A stretch of DNA of 64,000 nt from Acidimicrobiaceae bacterium (GTDB lineage Bacteria; Actinomycetota; Acidimicrobiia; Acidimicrobiales; Ilumatobacteraceae). The notes beneath the pieces are model-generated. The model was not told the DNA's origin, ran no database searches, and saw only the letters and a program-made list of their open reading frames with translations. This document shows positions 26,216 to 36,700 of this stretch, piece by piece. Within the stretch, counting starts at the first letter, position 1, and each line of letters begins with the position of its first letter. The position numbers were made by a program, and so were the translations under genes. Location: NCBI GenBank assembly GCA_947450115.1, contig CANFUE010000001.1:152748-216747 (forward strand). Reading direction: 5' to 3'.

Positions 26216-26932
26216 TTAATGACCGCCCAGGTATGCGGCACGCACTGCTGGGTCGTTGAGCAAGTCGGCACCCACACCGGTTTTCACCACATGGCCAGTT
26301 TCCAAAACGTATCCGCGGTGCGCGCGGCGCAATGCTTGCGAAGCATTTTGTTCCACGAGAAGAACTGTTGTGCCTTGCTTATTAATTTCGGTGATGATGT
26401 TGAAAATTTGAGCTATGAGTTTTGGGGCCAGACCCATAGACGGTTCATCGAGTAGCAACAAACGTGGACGACTCATGAGCGCACGACCAATGGCAAGCAT
26501 TTGCTGCTCGCCGCCAGAAAGTGTTCCACCCAATTGGGTAATGCGCTCTTGCATACGTGGGAAGAGTTCTAGTACGCGGGCAAGGTCGGCATCTTTAGCG
26601 CTCGACTTATGATCTTTGCGTGTGTATGTGCCCATGTCGAGATTCTCTCGAACGGTCATTCCTGGGAAAATGCCTCGACCCTCAGGCGACTGACAAATAC
26701 CCAATTTCACACGCTCATGTGAAGGCATATTCGTAATGTCTTTGCCCTCAAAAATAATGTTGCCACCCACCACATTGCGTAAGCCAGAGATGGTGCGCAT
26801 TGTTGTTGTCTTACCAGCACCGTTCGCGCCAACGAGGGTCACAATTTCGCCTTCATTCACGTTGAAAGAAATACCCTTTAACGCTTCTATTTTTCCGTAG
26901 GCAACACGGAGATCTTGCACCTCAAGCATCAT
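26216..26932 (-). CDS. livF: Branched-chain amino acid ABC transporter ATP-binding protein LivF
   Basis: A 238-residue ABC ATPase with Walker A (VGANGAGKTTTMR), signature (GTLSGGEQQMLAIGR) and Walker B (LLLLDEPSMGLAP). The SMGLAP motif after Walker B and the short size are typical of LivF. With LivG it powers uptake through LivHM. It overlaps the end of livG by 11 bases. The N-terminal [20 protein letters not shown] is a family hallmark. Confidence 0.94.
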   Translation of the reverse strand: MMLEVQDLRVAYGKIEALKGISFNVNEGEIVTLVGANGAGKTTTMRTISGLRNVVGGNIIFEGKDITNMPSHERVKLGICQSPEGRGIFPGMTVRENLDMGTYTRKDHKSSAKDADLARVLELFPRMQERITQLGGTLSGGEQQMLAIGRALMSRPRLLLLDEPSMGLAPKLIAQIFNIITEINKQGTTVLLVEQNASQALRRAHRGYVLETGHVVKTGVGADLLNDPAVRAAYLGGH

Positions 26933-27698
26933 CGTCAGGCACTCCTAAATACGCAGCAACCACAGCTGGGTTGTCTTGCACCTCACTTGGTGTGCCCATA
27001 GCAATGACCTTGCCAAAGTCGAGCACCACAATGCGGTCAGTTACACCCATGACCAAACTCATATCGTGCTCAATTAAAAGCACCGTGTACCCCTGGTCGC
27101 GAATTTTGCGGATGAGATCCATTAATTCAACTTTTTCCGCAGGTGTGAAACCGGCTGCTGGCTCATCGAGGCATAAAAGCTGTGGCTTGGTAGCTAATGC
27201 ACGCGCAATTTCAAGACGACGTTGGTACCCGTAAGGCAAATTACGCGCAGCATCGCCAGCACGGTCGGCAATACCCATAAAGGTGAGCAACTCCATAGCC
27301 GTGTTACGACCTTCTGCTTCTTCACGATGATGCCGTGGCAAACCAAGAAGCGCTCCACCCACACTGGTGCGATGATTCGCATCGGCACCCACCATGACAT
27401 TTTCAATTGCGGTCATGTCGGGGAACAAGCGAATGTTTTGGAACGTACGCGCAATGCCTCGCTTGGTAATTTGAAAACGCTTTAAACCCGCAAGTGACTT
27501 GCCGTCGAAAAGAACACCGCCATTAGTTGCTGTGTATACGCCCGTCATCACGTTAAAGCAGGTTGTTTTCCCTGCCCCGTTCGGACCAATGAGACCAAGA
27601 ATTTCACCACGACGAATGGAAAAGGTGACATCATCAAGAGCAGTAACACCGCCAAATTGCATGGTGACATGATCGAGTTCTAAAAGATTGTCGCTCAT
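26922..27698 (-). CDS. livG: Branched-chain amino acid ABC transporter ATP-binding protein LivG
   Basis: A 258-residue ABC ATPase starting at ATG 27698 ([11 protein letters not shown]), which has AAGGAG six bases upstream. A long in-frame extension upstream is not family-like and lies in livM. Motifs are [13 protein letters not shown] (Walker A), [16 protein letters not shown] (signature region) and [15 protein letters not shown]. The AAGFTPAE continuation and the AVAAYLG-type tail are typical of LivG. It is the partner of LivF in the same operon. Confidence 0.94.
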   Translation of the reverse strand: MSDNLLELDHVTMQFGGVTALDDVTFSIRRGEILGLIGPNGAGKTTCFNVMTGVYTATNGGVLFDGKSLAGLKRFQITKRGIARTFQNIRLFPDMTAIENVMVGADANHRTSVGGALLGLPRHHREEAEGRNTAMELLTFMGIADRAGDAARNLPYGYQRRLEIARALATKPQLLCLDEPAAGFTPAEKVELMDLIRKIRDQGYTVLLIEHDMSLVMGVTDRIVVLDFGKVIAMGTPSEVQDNPAVVAAYLGVPDDDA

Positions 27699-27700
27699 GT

Positions 27701-28804
27701 TCACTCCTTGTCTGCCGGTGCAGTATTTGTTGCAGGTTTCCAAGATGCCAACCAACGCTCTTTGCGAATTTTGCGAGGAATGAGACCCTGTGGACGAAAC
27801 ACCATGACCAATACCAGCGCAACACCAAACACGAACACACGCTTGTCGGCAAAACCGCGGAAGCGCTCTGGCATCCATGCCACTAGTGCCCCACCCATAA
27901 TGGCGCCCCACATGTTTCCTGCTCCACCAAGCACTACTGCTGCGAGGAACAAAATGGAGAGCTGCAATGGGAAGTTGCTGGGGTTAATGAATTGCACCTT
28001 GCCGGCATAGAGCGAGCCGGCGAGTCCGCCAATTGCTGCACCAATGGCAAAGGCCCACAACTTAAATTTGAAAGTATCAACACCCATCAGTTCTGCTGCG
28101 TCTTCATCTTCACGTATGGCATTCCATGAACGCCCTACACGACTATTTTCCAAGCGACGCAACAAGAAAATCACAATCAAAATGACGGTAAGCCCCAGAA
28201 AGAAATACGGCTTTGCATCGAGCACGCCAAACTTCAACGGACCAATGCTTGGTGGAGTAGCAATTTTGCTAATACCTCGGCTATCGCCAAGCCAATGCGT
28301 GTTGTTGGCGGTAATACGAATAATTTCGCCGAAGCCAAGCGTCACAATTGCTAAGTAGTCTCCACGTAAACGCAGCGTGGGTGTACCCAATATGACGCCG
28401 GCCAGCATGGACACTAAAACTGCAATGGGCATACACACGAGCCACGGCAAGTTGGCATGTTGGCTCGACAAAATAGCAACCGTATACGCACCAACGGCAT
28501 AGAAACCCACATACCCAAGGTCGAGCAGTCCGGCAAGACCCACCACAACATTGAGTCCCAATGCCACTAAAACGAAAATCACTACCTGGTCGGTGAGCAC
28601 ACTTGGAAAACTTGTTCCGGGCGTTTCAATGATCCAACCCAATACAGGAATATTCGGCCACCATGGCAATAAGTACACAGCAAGAATGCAAATAGCGCCA
28701 AAAGACCACCGCACCGAGCGTGACTGTTTACCCAGTTCTTCACCGAGGCGTGAAACAGAACGCGCGCCAGAAGTAACGCTCTTCATTGATTCAGACAAAC
28801 TCAT
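27701..28804 (-). CDS. livM: Branched-chain amino acid ABC transporter permease LivM
   Basis: A 367-residue polytopic protein of the BPD_transp_2 family with about nine helices. LNVVVGLAGLLDLGYVGFYAVGAYT is the conserved loop-helix signature (quoted in part) and GRSWNAIREDEDAAELMGV the cytoplasmic coupling region. The hydrophilic N-terminus (about 30 residues) is longer than usual. It overlaps livH by ATGA at 28801-28804 and leads into livG after two bases. Confidence 0.93.
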   Translation of the reverse strand: MSLSESMKSVTSGARSVSRLGEELGKQSRSVRWSFGAICILAVYLLPWWPNIPVLGWIIETPGTSFPSVLTDQVVIFVLVALGLNVVVGLAGLLDLGYVGFYAVGAYTVAILSSQHANLPWLVCMPIAVLVSMLAGVILGTPTLRLRGDYLAIVTLGFGEIIRITANNTHWLGDSRGISKIATPPSIGPLKFGVLDAKPYFFLGLTVILIVIFLLRRLENSRVGRSWNAIREDEDAAELMGVDTFKFKLWAFAIGAAIGGLAGSLYAGKVQFINPSNFPLQLSILFLAAVVLGGAGNMWGAIMGGALVAWMPERFRGFADKRVFVFGVALVLVMVFRPQGLIPRKIRKERWLASWKPATNTAPADKE

Positions 28805-29925
28805 ACGCGTGCCTTTGCCAGCGACTCACCCAATAAGCCAGTGGGGCGGAACATCAATACAACCAGCAAAAGCACAAAGGCAATGACGTCTTTCCATTGC
28901 CCGCCAAACAATGCTGAGCCGTAGTTTTCCGAGAGACCAAGCACCATGCCACCTAGTAACGCGCCTCGCAAGTTACCAATACCACCCAGCACTGCTGCAG
29001 TAAAACTCTTCACACCAAGCAGAAAACCAATATTGAACTTCGTTTGGTCGTATACCAAGGTGAACATCATTGCGGCCCCGCCGGCCATCACACCGCCCAG
29101 CAAGAAGGTCACCAAAATGACGAAGTCAACATTGACTCCTAAAATTTTTGCCGTTTCAACATCTTGCGCAACTGCTCGCACACCACGCCCCAGGCGCGTG
29201 CGGTTAACAAACAACAACAATGCTGTCATCATCAGCAATGCGCCAACAATGACAATGACATAGTCAATACGAATGTCGGTTCCGAACAACTTGAAAAGTG
29301 TTTTCTTCTCTAAAACGCGAGGCGTTTGATATTGCTCTCGGTCGCGTGGCCCCCAAATAGCAACTGCTTCTGTAATTGCCGTCGATGCTCCAATTGCGGA
29401 AATAAGAAATGCCAATCGAGGCGCCTGACGACCGCGACGGAAAAGACTGAGGTACATCCACGCAATGGGGCCAGTGCCAATGATGCCAAAGAGGAGGTTT
29501 GACTTTGGCGTGTTGAAAAATATCAGCCCAACAACAAAAGCGGTAACAAATGCCAGCACTACTGCACCGAATTGATCGCCAGAACCACGTAAAGGCCGGT
29601 ACGCGGCCCGCTCGAGCGCAACTGCGCCCGCACCCGACAGCACCATTGAGCCCACAAGACACGCAACCAAAATGAGAATTAATTGAAAGCCCGTGCGGTA
29701 GGGATACTTTCCCGCTTCCAACATGGGCAACCCCAACACGTTTGTTGCTGTAATGAGCGAGGCAAATGTGCCAATCATGAAAATTTCAGAATGAGCAAAG
29801 TTGATGAGGCGCAACACGCCATACACCAAGGTGTATCCCAACGCCACAAGGGCATAGATCGAACCTAAAGCCACTCCCGTGACCGTGAGATCCCAAAATG
29901 TTCTGTATATCAGCCAGTCGCGCAT
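28801..29925 (-). CDS. livH: Branched-chain amino acid ABC transporter permease LivH
   Basis: A 374-residue permease with the LivH signature GSIYALVALGYTLVYGVL, then RLINFAHSEIFMIG at residues 22-52. The C-terminal loop is GVRAVAQDVETAKILGVNVD. It is longer than E. coli LivH (308) because of an insert of roughly 60 residues around 100-190 (including LLFGIIGTGPIAWMYLSLFR). The insert contains an extra hydrophobic stretch. It starts 123 bases after the livJ stop, and that gap carries a strong hairpin. Confidence 0.92.
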   Translation of the reverse strand: MRDWLIYRTFWDLTVTGVALGSIYALVALGYTLVYGVLRLINFAHSEIFMIGTFASLITATNVLGLPMLEAGKYPYRTGFQLILILVACLVGSMVLSGAGAVALERAAYRPLRGSGDQFGAVVLAFVTAFVVGLIFFNTPKSNLLFGIIGTGPIAWMYLSLFRRGRQAPRLAFLISAIGASTAITEAVAIWGPRDREQYQTPRVLEKKTLFKLFGTDIRIDYVIVIVGALLMMTALLLFVNRTRLGRGVRAVAQDVETAKILGVNVDFVILVTFLLGGVMAGGAAMMFTLVYDQTKFNIGFLLGVKSFTAAVLGGIGNLRGALLGGMVLGLSENYGSALFGGQWKDVIAFVLLLVVLMFRPTGLLGESLAKARV

Positions 29926-29983
29926 GTGTCCCCGAGAACGAATATGTTCCCCTGTTGTTTAGCAGAAAATCTCATATATAAAA

Positions 29984-30015
29984 GAATGGCCGGGAACATT
30001 TGTTCCCGGCCATTC
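29984..30015 (-). terminator. Hairpin between livJ and livH (likely attenuating terminator)
   Basis: A 14-base perfect stem, GAATGGCCGGGAAC (29984-29997) with GTTCCCGGCCATTC (30002-30015), and a 4-base loop. On the minus strand it is followed by TTTTATATAT, a short U-tract, so it could act as a partial terminator after livJ. A smaller hairpin (TCTCTC/GAGAGA) sits at about 30027-30041, right after the livJ stop. This is a common way of giving the binding protein higher expression than the permease genes. Confidence 0.72.
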
Positions 30016-30048
30016 CAGATTACGCATCTCTCAATGAGAGATGATTTT

Positions 30049-31221
30049 TTACTTGATCAATCCGAGTGAAACAATCTTGCCTGCATCTACTTTGTAGGCG
30101 TAAACAGCGTTTCCTGCAACTTCACCCGTTGCATCCCACTTGATCTGCTTGGTGACACCAGCAGCGTCATAGGTACCGAGGAACTCAAGAACGCCAGCGC
30201 GGTCGGTCTTGCCAGCAGCAATCGCGGCAAGGAATGCCTTTGCTGCGTCGTAAGCCTCTGCACCGTAGGTCTGTGGTGTTTCACCAGGGAACTTAGCGGT
30301 GTAAGCAGCTGCGAATTCAGCGTTTGAAGCACCATCTGCACATGTGCAAGTGATGATGGATCCATCGGCAGCAGGACCTGCAGCATCGATATAACCCTGA
30401 TCTTTTACGCCGTCACCGAACACGAGTGTTGCGGTCACGCCAGCATCACGAAGTTGCTTGGCAAGCTTGCCAGCTTCTGCGTAGTAGCCGCCGTAGAAAA
30501 TTGCATCTGGAGCAGCAGCTTTCATCTTGCTGACAGCAGCTGAGAAGTCAGCAGCCTTAGGGTCGATTGAATCGCTTGCAACAACAGCAGCACCAAGAGT
30601 TGTCTTCACAATGTCGGCAAGACCCTTGCCGTATTCTGAAGCGTCGTCGATAACGCCAACTTTGGCTGCAGCCAATGTCTTTGAAATGTAAGTAGCAATG
30701 CCAGGGCCTTGCTTGTCGTCACCAGCAAGTGCACGGTGGAAGACTTTCCAGTTGTTGTCATTCAATGCTTCGTTCGTTGCCGAAGGAGTAATGAGGGCAA
30801 GACCTGCTGCATCAAACAATGGGTCTGCTGCTTTTGACTCGCCTGAGAATGCAGGACCAACGATGCCAAGAATGCTCTTGTCGGCAATTGCCTTCTGAGC
30901 AAGTGCTGGAGCTTGTGCTGGGTCACCTTGTGAGTCGAAGTCAACAAGGCCAACCTGGCAACCAGGGTTTGCTGTGTTGAATTCGCTGACTGCAAGGTCT
31001 GCACCAGCCCGAATATTTTTACCGAGGTTGCCGGCGTCGCCAGAAAGCGCACCAAAGAAAGCGATGGAAACGCTATTGCAGGTTACGCCAGCAGCTGCTG
31101 CAGTGTCTGCAGTTACGACGGTGTCGGATGATGAGCTGTCGTTATCGCTACCGCAAGCTGCGGTAACGAAAGCAAAGCTCACCGCAATTGCGCCTACGCG
31201 CAACAGAGTGGATTTCTTCAT
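30049..31221 (-). CDS. livJ: Branched-chain amino acid-binding lipoprotein (periplasmic binding protein type 1)
   Basis: A 390-residue lipoprotein beginning at ATG 31221 (MKKSTLLRVGAIAVSF), with a lipobox ending AAC at Cys23 and a Ser/Asp/Thr linker. The ligand domain has the Peripla_BP_6 pattern: IAFFGALSGDAGNLGKNIRAG (cited in part) at the N-terminus and AEAYDAAKAFLAAIAAGK toward the end. GGGGAG lies 8 bases before the ATG. It is the capture component of LivHMGF. The specificity could extend to other amino acids, since this fold is versatile. Confidence 0.92.
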   Translation of the reverse strand: MKKSTLLRVGAIAVSFAFVTAACGSDNDSSSSDTVVTADTAAAAGVTCNSVSIAFFGALSGDAGNLGKNIRAGADLAVSEFNTANPGCQVGLVDFDSQGDPAQAPALAQKAIADKSILGIVGPAFSGESKAADPLFDAAGLALITPSATNEALNDNNWKVFHRALAGDDKQGPGIATYISKTLAAAKVGVIDDASEYGKGLADIVKTTLGAAVVASDSIDPKAADFSAAVSKMKAAAPDAIFYGGYYAEAGKLAKQLRDAGVTATLVFGDGVKDQGYIDAAGPAADGSIITCTCADGASNAEFAAAYTAKFPGETPQTYGAEAYDAAKAFLAAIAAGKTDRAGVLEFLGTYDAAGVTKQIKWDATGEVAGNAVYAYKVDAGKIVSLGLIK

Positions 31222-31282
31222 TATTTTCTCCCCTTGTTCTATGAGTCGACTTTGACCCACAGGTTGGTTGGTGGTTACCGCA

Positions 31283-31311
31283 AGGTTAGACCGTCTTTAC
31301 GAAACGTTCAA
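31283..31311 (-). promoter_or_regulatory. Candidate livJ promoter (-35 TTGAAC, 17 bp, -10 TAACCT)
   Basis: On the minus strand upstream of livJ, TTGAAC (31306-31311) is followed after exactly 17 bases by TAACCT (31283-31288). Both hexamers are near the sigma70-type consensus and the spacing is optimal. It would place the start of transcription about 55 bases before the livJ ATG. Read from sequence only. Confidence 0.5.
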
Positions 31312-31361
31312 CAAGTGACGCCTGGCTCACCGCCATTGGAAACCCTTACAAAATAAAGGTT

Positions 31362-33695
31362 TCAGGAAACCTGAAGACGAATGACCATTTTCTGCGCCGA
31401 GAAGGGAGCCTTTTTCGCCACCGATACCCGCACAACACATGTGCCCTTTCGAGGAGCTGCCACGAGGTACTTTCCTACCACAGTGCAGTTCCCACTGCTA
31501 CGGGTCCACGTCACAACTCCCTTCGACATGCTCGTGGCTATGCGGGTGAGTAACAGTTTTGACTTTGCCTTCAAGGTGACGACTTTTTGCGCGATGCCCC
31601 CCACAACAACTTTGGGCACTATTTGTGATGCCCCGGTTGTCGTCGCCCCAAGTGCCTCAACAGTAAATGTTGGTGTCGAACCATTCGCAAGACTGCTCAC
31701 GGTGCAGGTCACCTCAGTAGTTCTGCACACCTCTACCCCGTCAGATGTTTTTACGACGTACCCCGTTGGGGTGCCACTACTCAGCACGCCTACCGACCAT
31801 GTAAGCACTACCACTTTGTTTCCAGGAACTGCACTGACGAATTCAGGTGCTGTTATCCAAGTAGCGCTCGGAGTGACTGCATTTGATGCGGGCGACGGAG
31901 CACTTGCGCCCATCACGTTTGTAGCTACGACAGAAAATGTGTAAGAAAAAAGATTTTGCAAAACAGGAAATACACATGAAAGTTCAGAGGTTGTGCACGT
32001 TGCACCGCCAGGAGAAGAGGTGACTGTGTACGCGGTAATTGCGCTGCCACCATTTGCCGGTGCTACCCACGTCACCGTTGCTTTTCCATCACCTGCAGTT
32101 GCATTCGGTGCACTGGGCACAGAAGGAGTGGTTGCAGGCACCACTTGAATTTCTGTAGATGGAATTCCAGCACCCAAACTGTTTGTTGCAGTAACCGAAA
32201 CGCTATAGGTGGTTCCATTCGTCAAATTGCCCACTGTGCAGCTGCGTCCTACTGCATCGGTGGTGCAAGTAAGGCCACCGGGGTTCAGCGTTGCGGTGTA
32301 TCCGGTTACTGCACTTCCTCCATTGGAGTCTGGATCCTCCCACGACACTGTGTCGGTGGTATTTCCTGCAGATGCAGACACTGATGCTGGAGCAGATGCA
32401 TAGCAAATAATTCCGCAGGTATACAGCAACAAGTTGGGCGATTGCGTGCCAGCGCTTGCACTTCCGTGCACCATCGAGACCGCCCCCACTGTTGCTTTCG
32501 AAAGAATTTGATTTGCTATTACCACCGGTGTTGCCGTGCGTGACGTTTCCAAAAGTCGAGCTACTGCTCCCGCAACAAATGGTGCCGCCATTGAAGTACC
32601 CGATAACAACGCCCACGCGCTGTCAGAAGCAACTCCTGTGCCAGATACAGGGTTGGTGGGGTCGGTCGGAACCGTTGGCCAAGCTGACTTAATGTCATCA
32701 CCTGGCGCCATGATGTTCACACAGTCTCCGTAGTTTGAAAAAATTGCCTCTTGGTTATCGCGTTGCGTAGCACCAACCGAAATGGTGCCATCTGTGCAAG
32801 CTGGTGTCACATTATTAGTGCCACCAACATAGGCGTGTTCGTTTCCGGCTGCTACCACGACTAAAACCCCATCGTTCTTTAATGCGATAACCGCATCATC
32901 TAAGATTTTCGAGTAGCCATTGGTCGCCCCCAAACTCATATTTGCGACCGCAGTGTTCGTTCCCATGTGGTTGCTGATTACCCAGTTGACTCCATCAACA
33001 ACGTTTCCAATAGTTGTGCCCCTCGCACAATCGGCCGCAGAACCACCTGGAAAAACGCGGACGGGAATAATACGCGCCGCTTTAGCCACCCCAAAAGTTG
33101 CGCCCGCTGCAATACCAGCAACATGCGTACCGTGACCACAACCGTCATCGGTTGAACCCAAACTGGGCGTGTAATAGCCGGCGGCAACGCGAGTAGACGC
33201 CGGAGCAAACTCGCTGTGAGTTCGGCGGATGCCCGTATCAATGATGTAAATATCGACACCAGCACCTGTTGTTGTGTAGTTGTAACGCGCATCGAGTGGT
33301 GTCGATGCTTGGTCAATACGATCAAGACCCCAGTTGCCAGCAGTACTCCAGTCATTTCCACTCGGTGCAGGAATTGATTGGTCAACAGCGGTCACCACTT
33401 TTTGATTCACTTCAATGTTTCTCACGCCAGCGAAATGCGACCAAGTTGCCGCTTGCGTTGCCGTGAGCATCACTTCAACAAAGTCGACAGCGCCGAGTTG
33501 CGTTGATGTCACATGTAAACCATCGCCAGACATTGCATTCGAAATAGTAAGTGCAGCTGAATTGTCTTGCGCCAGCACGATGTAACTTTCGCGCACTTCA
33601 ACTGCTGATGCCGGCGCAGAGCAAACAACAGCAACTACCGCCAAAACACATAGAGCGACGCAGGCTCTTACCCGCCCGAAATACGCCCTCTTCAT
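31362..33695 (-). CDS. Secreted subtilisin-like protease (S8) with FN3 domains
   Basis: A 777-residue exported protease. The signal peptide (1-30) ends ASA. A short I9-like propeptide region (about 33-105) is followed by an S8 catalytic domain (about 122-400) with Asp153 (IIDTGI), His188 (GHGTHVAG) and Ser368 (SGTSMAAP). Three fibronectin type III-like repeats follow (about 435-525, 527-617, 620-700). A C-terminal 75-residue beta-rich domain with a Cys pair (SGNCTVVGKY and KGTCVVRV) closes the protein. The domain order suggests an extracellular or surface protease. It is downstream of the two-domain subtilisin (49-base gap), so the three proteases may be one unit. Confidence 0.9.
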   Translation of the reverse strand: MKRAYFGRVRACVALCVLAVVAVVCSAPASAVEVRESYIVLAQDNSAALTISNAMSGDGLHVTSTQLGAVDFVEVMLTATQAATWSHFAGVRNIEVNQKVVTAVDQSIPAPSGNDWSTAGNWGLDRIDQASTPLDARYNYTTTGAGVDIYIIDTGIRRTHSEFAPASTRVAAGYYTPSLGSTDDGCGHGTHVAGIAAGATFGVAKAARIIPVRVFPGGSAADCARGTTIGNVVDGVNWVISNHMGTNTAVANMSLGATNGYSKILDDAVIALKNDGVLVVVAAGNEHAYVGGTNNVTPACTDGTISVGATQRDNQEAIFSNYGDCVNIMAPGDDIKSAWPTVPTDPTNPVSGTGVASDSAWALLSGTSMAAPFVAGAVARLLETSRTATPVVIANQILSKATVGAVSMVHGSASAGTQSPNLLLYTCGIICYASAPASVSASAGNTTDTVSWEDPDSNGGSAVTGYTATLNPGGLTCTTDAVGRSCTVGNLTNGTTYSVSVTATNSLGAGIPSTEIQVVPATTPSVPSAPNATAGDGKATVTWVAPANGGSAITAYTVTSSPGGATCTTSELSCVFPVLQNLFSYTFSVVATNVMGASAPSPASNAVTPSATWITAPEFVSAVPGNKVVVLTWSVGVLSSGTPTGYVVKTSDGVEVCRTTEVTCTVSSLANGSTPTFTVEALGATTTGASQIVPKVVVGGIAQKVVTLKAKSKLLLTRIATSMSKGVVTWTRSSGNCTVVGKYLVAAPRKGTCVVRVSVAKKAPFSAQKMVIRLQVS

Positions 33696-33744
33696 GCTCC
33701 TAGTTTACGAACCGATTCCTGAGAGTTCAGTAAGAAATGAGCAA

Positions 33745-36700
33745 TTAACGTGCCCGAAAAGCTTTGACAGTGAAGCTCGACTTCGTGATCTGCTTCATTT
33801 TGAGAGTCAACAACTTCTTCGTGGTGGTCAGTAGGTACTTTCCATCGCGATACACATCAACTTTTCCTTTGCCCGTAATGCGTAAGGTCACCTTGTCGAG
33901 CGCGCTGCGCACCACAGAAACCTGTGGAGTGGAATTCACGTTGAGAAAGCCATTGCGAACCAGTGGCACCGAGGTCACAGGAGTTGCTGCGGGCACGGTT
34001 GTTGGTGTTGGCGCCACAGTTGTTGGTGTTGGCGCCACAGTTGTTGGTGTTGGCGCCACCACGGGAGCAACACTGGTAACCGGAGCATCCACAACTCCTC
34101 GTGTTCCACCTGTAGTTGCTGGAGAAGCTGAGCCGATATAGAGAAGGAGGTTCACAGAGCCAACTGGGTCGGTCACCACATTGGGTGTTGCATTCAACGA
34201 CAAAGCAGAGGCAACTGCAGCAGGGGTCATACTTGGGTTTGCTCCAAGCAACAATGCAGCTGCACCTGTGACGTGCGGAGTTGCCATCGATGTTCCCGAC
34301 AAGGTACGCGATGCTGTTGGCGATGAAGTTGCTGCGGAAACAATTGCTGAACCCGGAGCAAAAATATCAACACATGTGCCGTAGTTCGAGTAGTACGCAC
34401 GAGCATCGTTCGCTTCGGTCGCACCAACGGTAATTGCCAACGGCTCACTCGCTGGCGACACACCACATGCATCGGCATTTTCATTGCCTGCGGCAACTGC
34501 CATCACAATTCCATCGGCAACCGCGCGCGCTACAGCGTCGTTCAAGGCTGGGGAAGCTCCACCGCCAAGTGACATGTTTGCTACCGCAGGCACACCAGCA
34601 GCATGGTTGGCAATCATCCAATCGATACCTGCAATAACGCCCGCGGTAGAGCCAGATCCTGCGCAATCGAGTACTCGCACGGGAACAAGAGTTGCCATAG
34701 GCGCAACACCAAAGGAAGTGCCCGCAACGGTTCCTGAAACATGTGTTCCGTGACCTTGGCAATCATTTGTTCCGTTGCCGTCGTTTACCGCTGTGTACCC
34801 GGTTGCTACTCGCCCAACAAATTCAGAATGGCCAGCATAAATTCCGGTATCGATGATGTAGGCAGTCACGCCAAGTCCATTCACGCGGCGTGTGATATTT
34901 CCGTCTAATGGAAGTGTCCGCTGGTCGATGCGATCGAGGCCCCACGAAGCTGCAGCAACAGGACTAGTTGTGGGAACTGCAGGTGCAATTGCAGCGGAAG
35001 CAGCCGATGCTGGCCCGTTCCCTACTGCATTCGTTGCGACAACAGTGACCGTATAAAGAGTTCCATTAGTGAGGCCGGTGATGACACAACCTAATTGAGT
35101 TGTGGCGGTGCAATTTGCCCCGCCTGGCACTGAAGTTGCTTTATAAGAAGTAACAGGAGTATTGCCGTCGCTCACAGGGGCTACCCATGAAACTACTAAA
35201 GAAGCATTTGCAGGCGACGCCGACACATTTCGTGGTGCTCCGGGAAGCGTTGCGGGAAGTGCAGCCACAAAACTCCAGTTCAACGTTGTGGCACCTTTCG
35301 TACCATTCCAACCATCGATGGCAATTTTGTATTCAGTTCCTGCAACAACCGTGCCGTCGACTTTGCTCCACACAACCGTTGAGTTCGCGTCGTCATTCGT
35401 TCCTACAACGGTGAGTACGCTCACACTTGTTCCCGAGTACACCCCGAGCAGCGTGTCGAAAGCACTGCCTTGCGTGGTCACACTGAGTACGCCATTGCTT
35501 GGGGCCACCCAGCGGTACCAAATAGAAGCCGAGCCTCCGGTTCCGCCGTGTGTTGGCTCACCTGTTTCACGCGTTGCCAAAGTTGTTCTGCCGGTGACGG
35601 CACCCGAGTTACCCACTAGAAGTTCGCTCGCAGCAAATGCATCATTCACGAGTGCTTGAAATGGTGTTGCACTAACAACATTTGACGGATCACTATTGCC
35701 AGCGCTGTTCGTAGCACGAACACGGAATGAATGAACGATGTCATTATTCAAACCAGTTACTTGAACAGTTGTATTGGTAGAAGTTCCGTCGGCGAAAACC
35801 TGCCATGTAGTTGAGTTCGCCATGGAATACTCCACAACGTAATCGGTGACAGCAGCACCACCAGTTGAACTAGGTGCACTCCATGTGAGAGCAACCGCAT
35901 TATTTGTTGGACTCGCTACCAAGTTCAGAGGAACGCTTGGCACAGTTGGAGCAATGGGCACAATTGGAGCCACGGCGGCAACAAAGCTCCAGTTCAACTT
36001 CACTGCACCTTTACTTCCATTCCAACCATCAACAGCAATGGAGTATTGAGTTCCTGCAACAACGTTGCCATCAACCTTGCTCCATAACGCACCTGCATAA
36101 GGTGCGTCATCGTTCATGCCCAAGGCAGTCAAAGTGCTCACGGTATTTCCGGTGTACACGCCTAACAACGTGTCATACCCACTGCCTTGCGTGGTGACAC
36201 TCAGTGTTCCATTGCTTGGAGCAGTGAATCGGTACCAAACGGAAGCCAACCCACCCATGCCGCCGTGTGTTGGTTCGCCAATTTCACGAGTTGCCAACAA
36301 GGTGCTGTCGGTGACGGAACCCGAAGTTCCGACTAATGCAATTCCACCGGCAAACGGATCGTTTGCACCAACCGCCACCGGACGTGCAGTGGCAATATTC
36401 GATACACCACTCATTCCGGCAGTATTCACTGCTTTTACTCGGAACTGGTACGACGTGTTATTTATTAACCCAGTGACAGTTGCAGTGAGGATTGTCGATA
36501 CGCCGTCGTCAAATGTCGACCAAGTGGTTCCGTCGGTGCTGTACTCAACCACGTAATCAGTAACTGCAGCGCCACCATTGACTGCTGGCTCTAACCAGGT
36601 CAAAGCCACCGAGGCATTGCGCGCAGTTGCAGCGAGTGTTCGTGGAGCACTAGGTGCAGTAGCGGGGGCTCCGGCTGTAGTACCTGAAAACAACAACTTG

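Noticed and set aside
27699..27911. 71-residue N-terminal extension of LivG
   Set aside because: It lies inside livM in another frame, is rich in Cys and Arg, and the true LivG start has a good ribosome site.
33998..34060. Three regular 21-base repeats considered as a CRISPR-like array
   Set aside because: The units are adjacent without spacers, in frame, and code a Pro/Thr linker.
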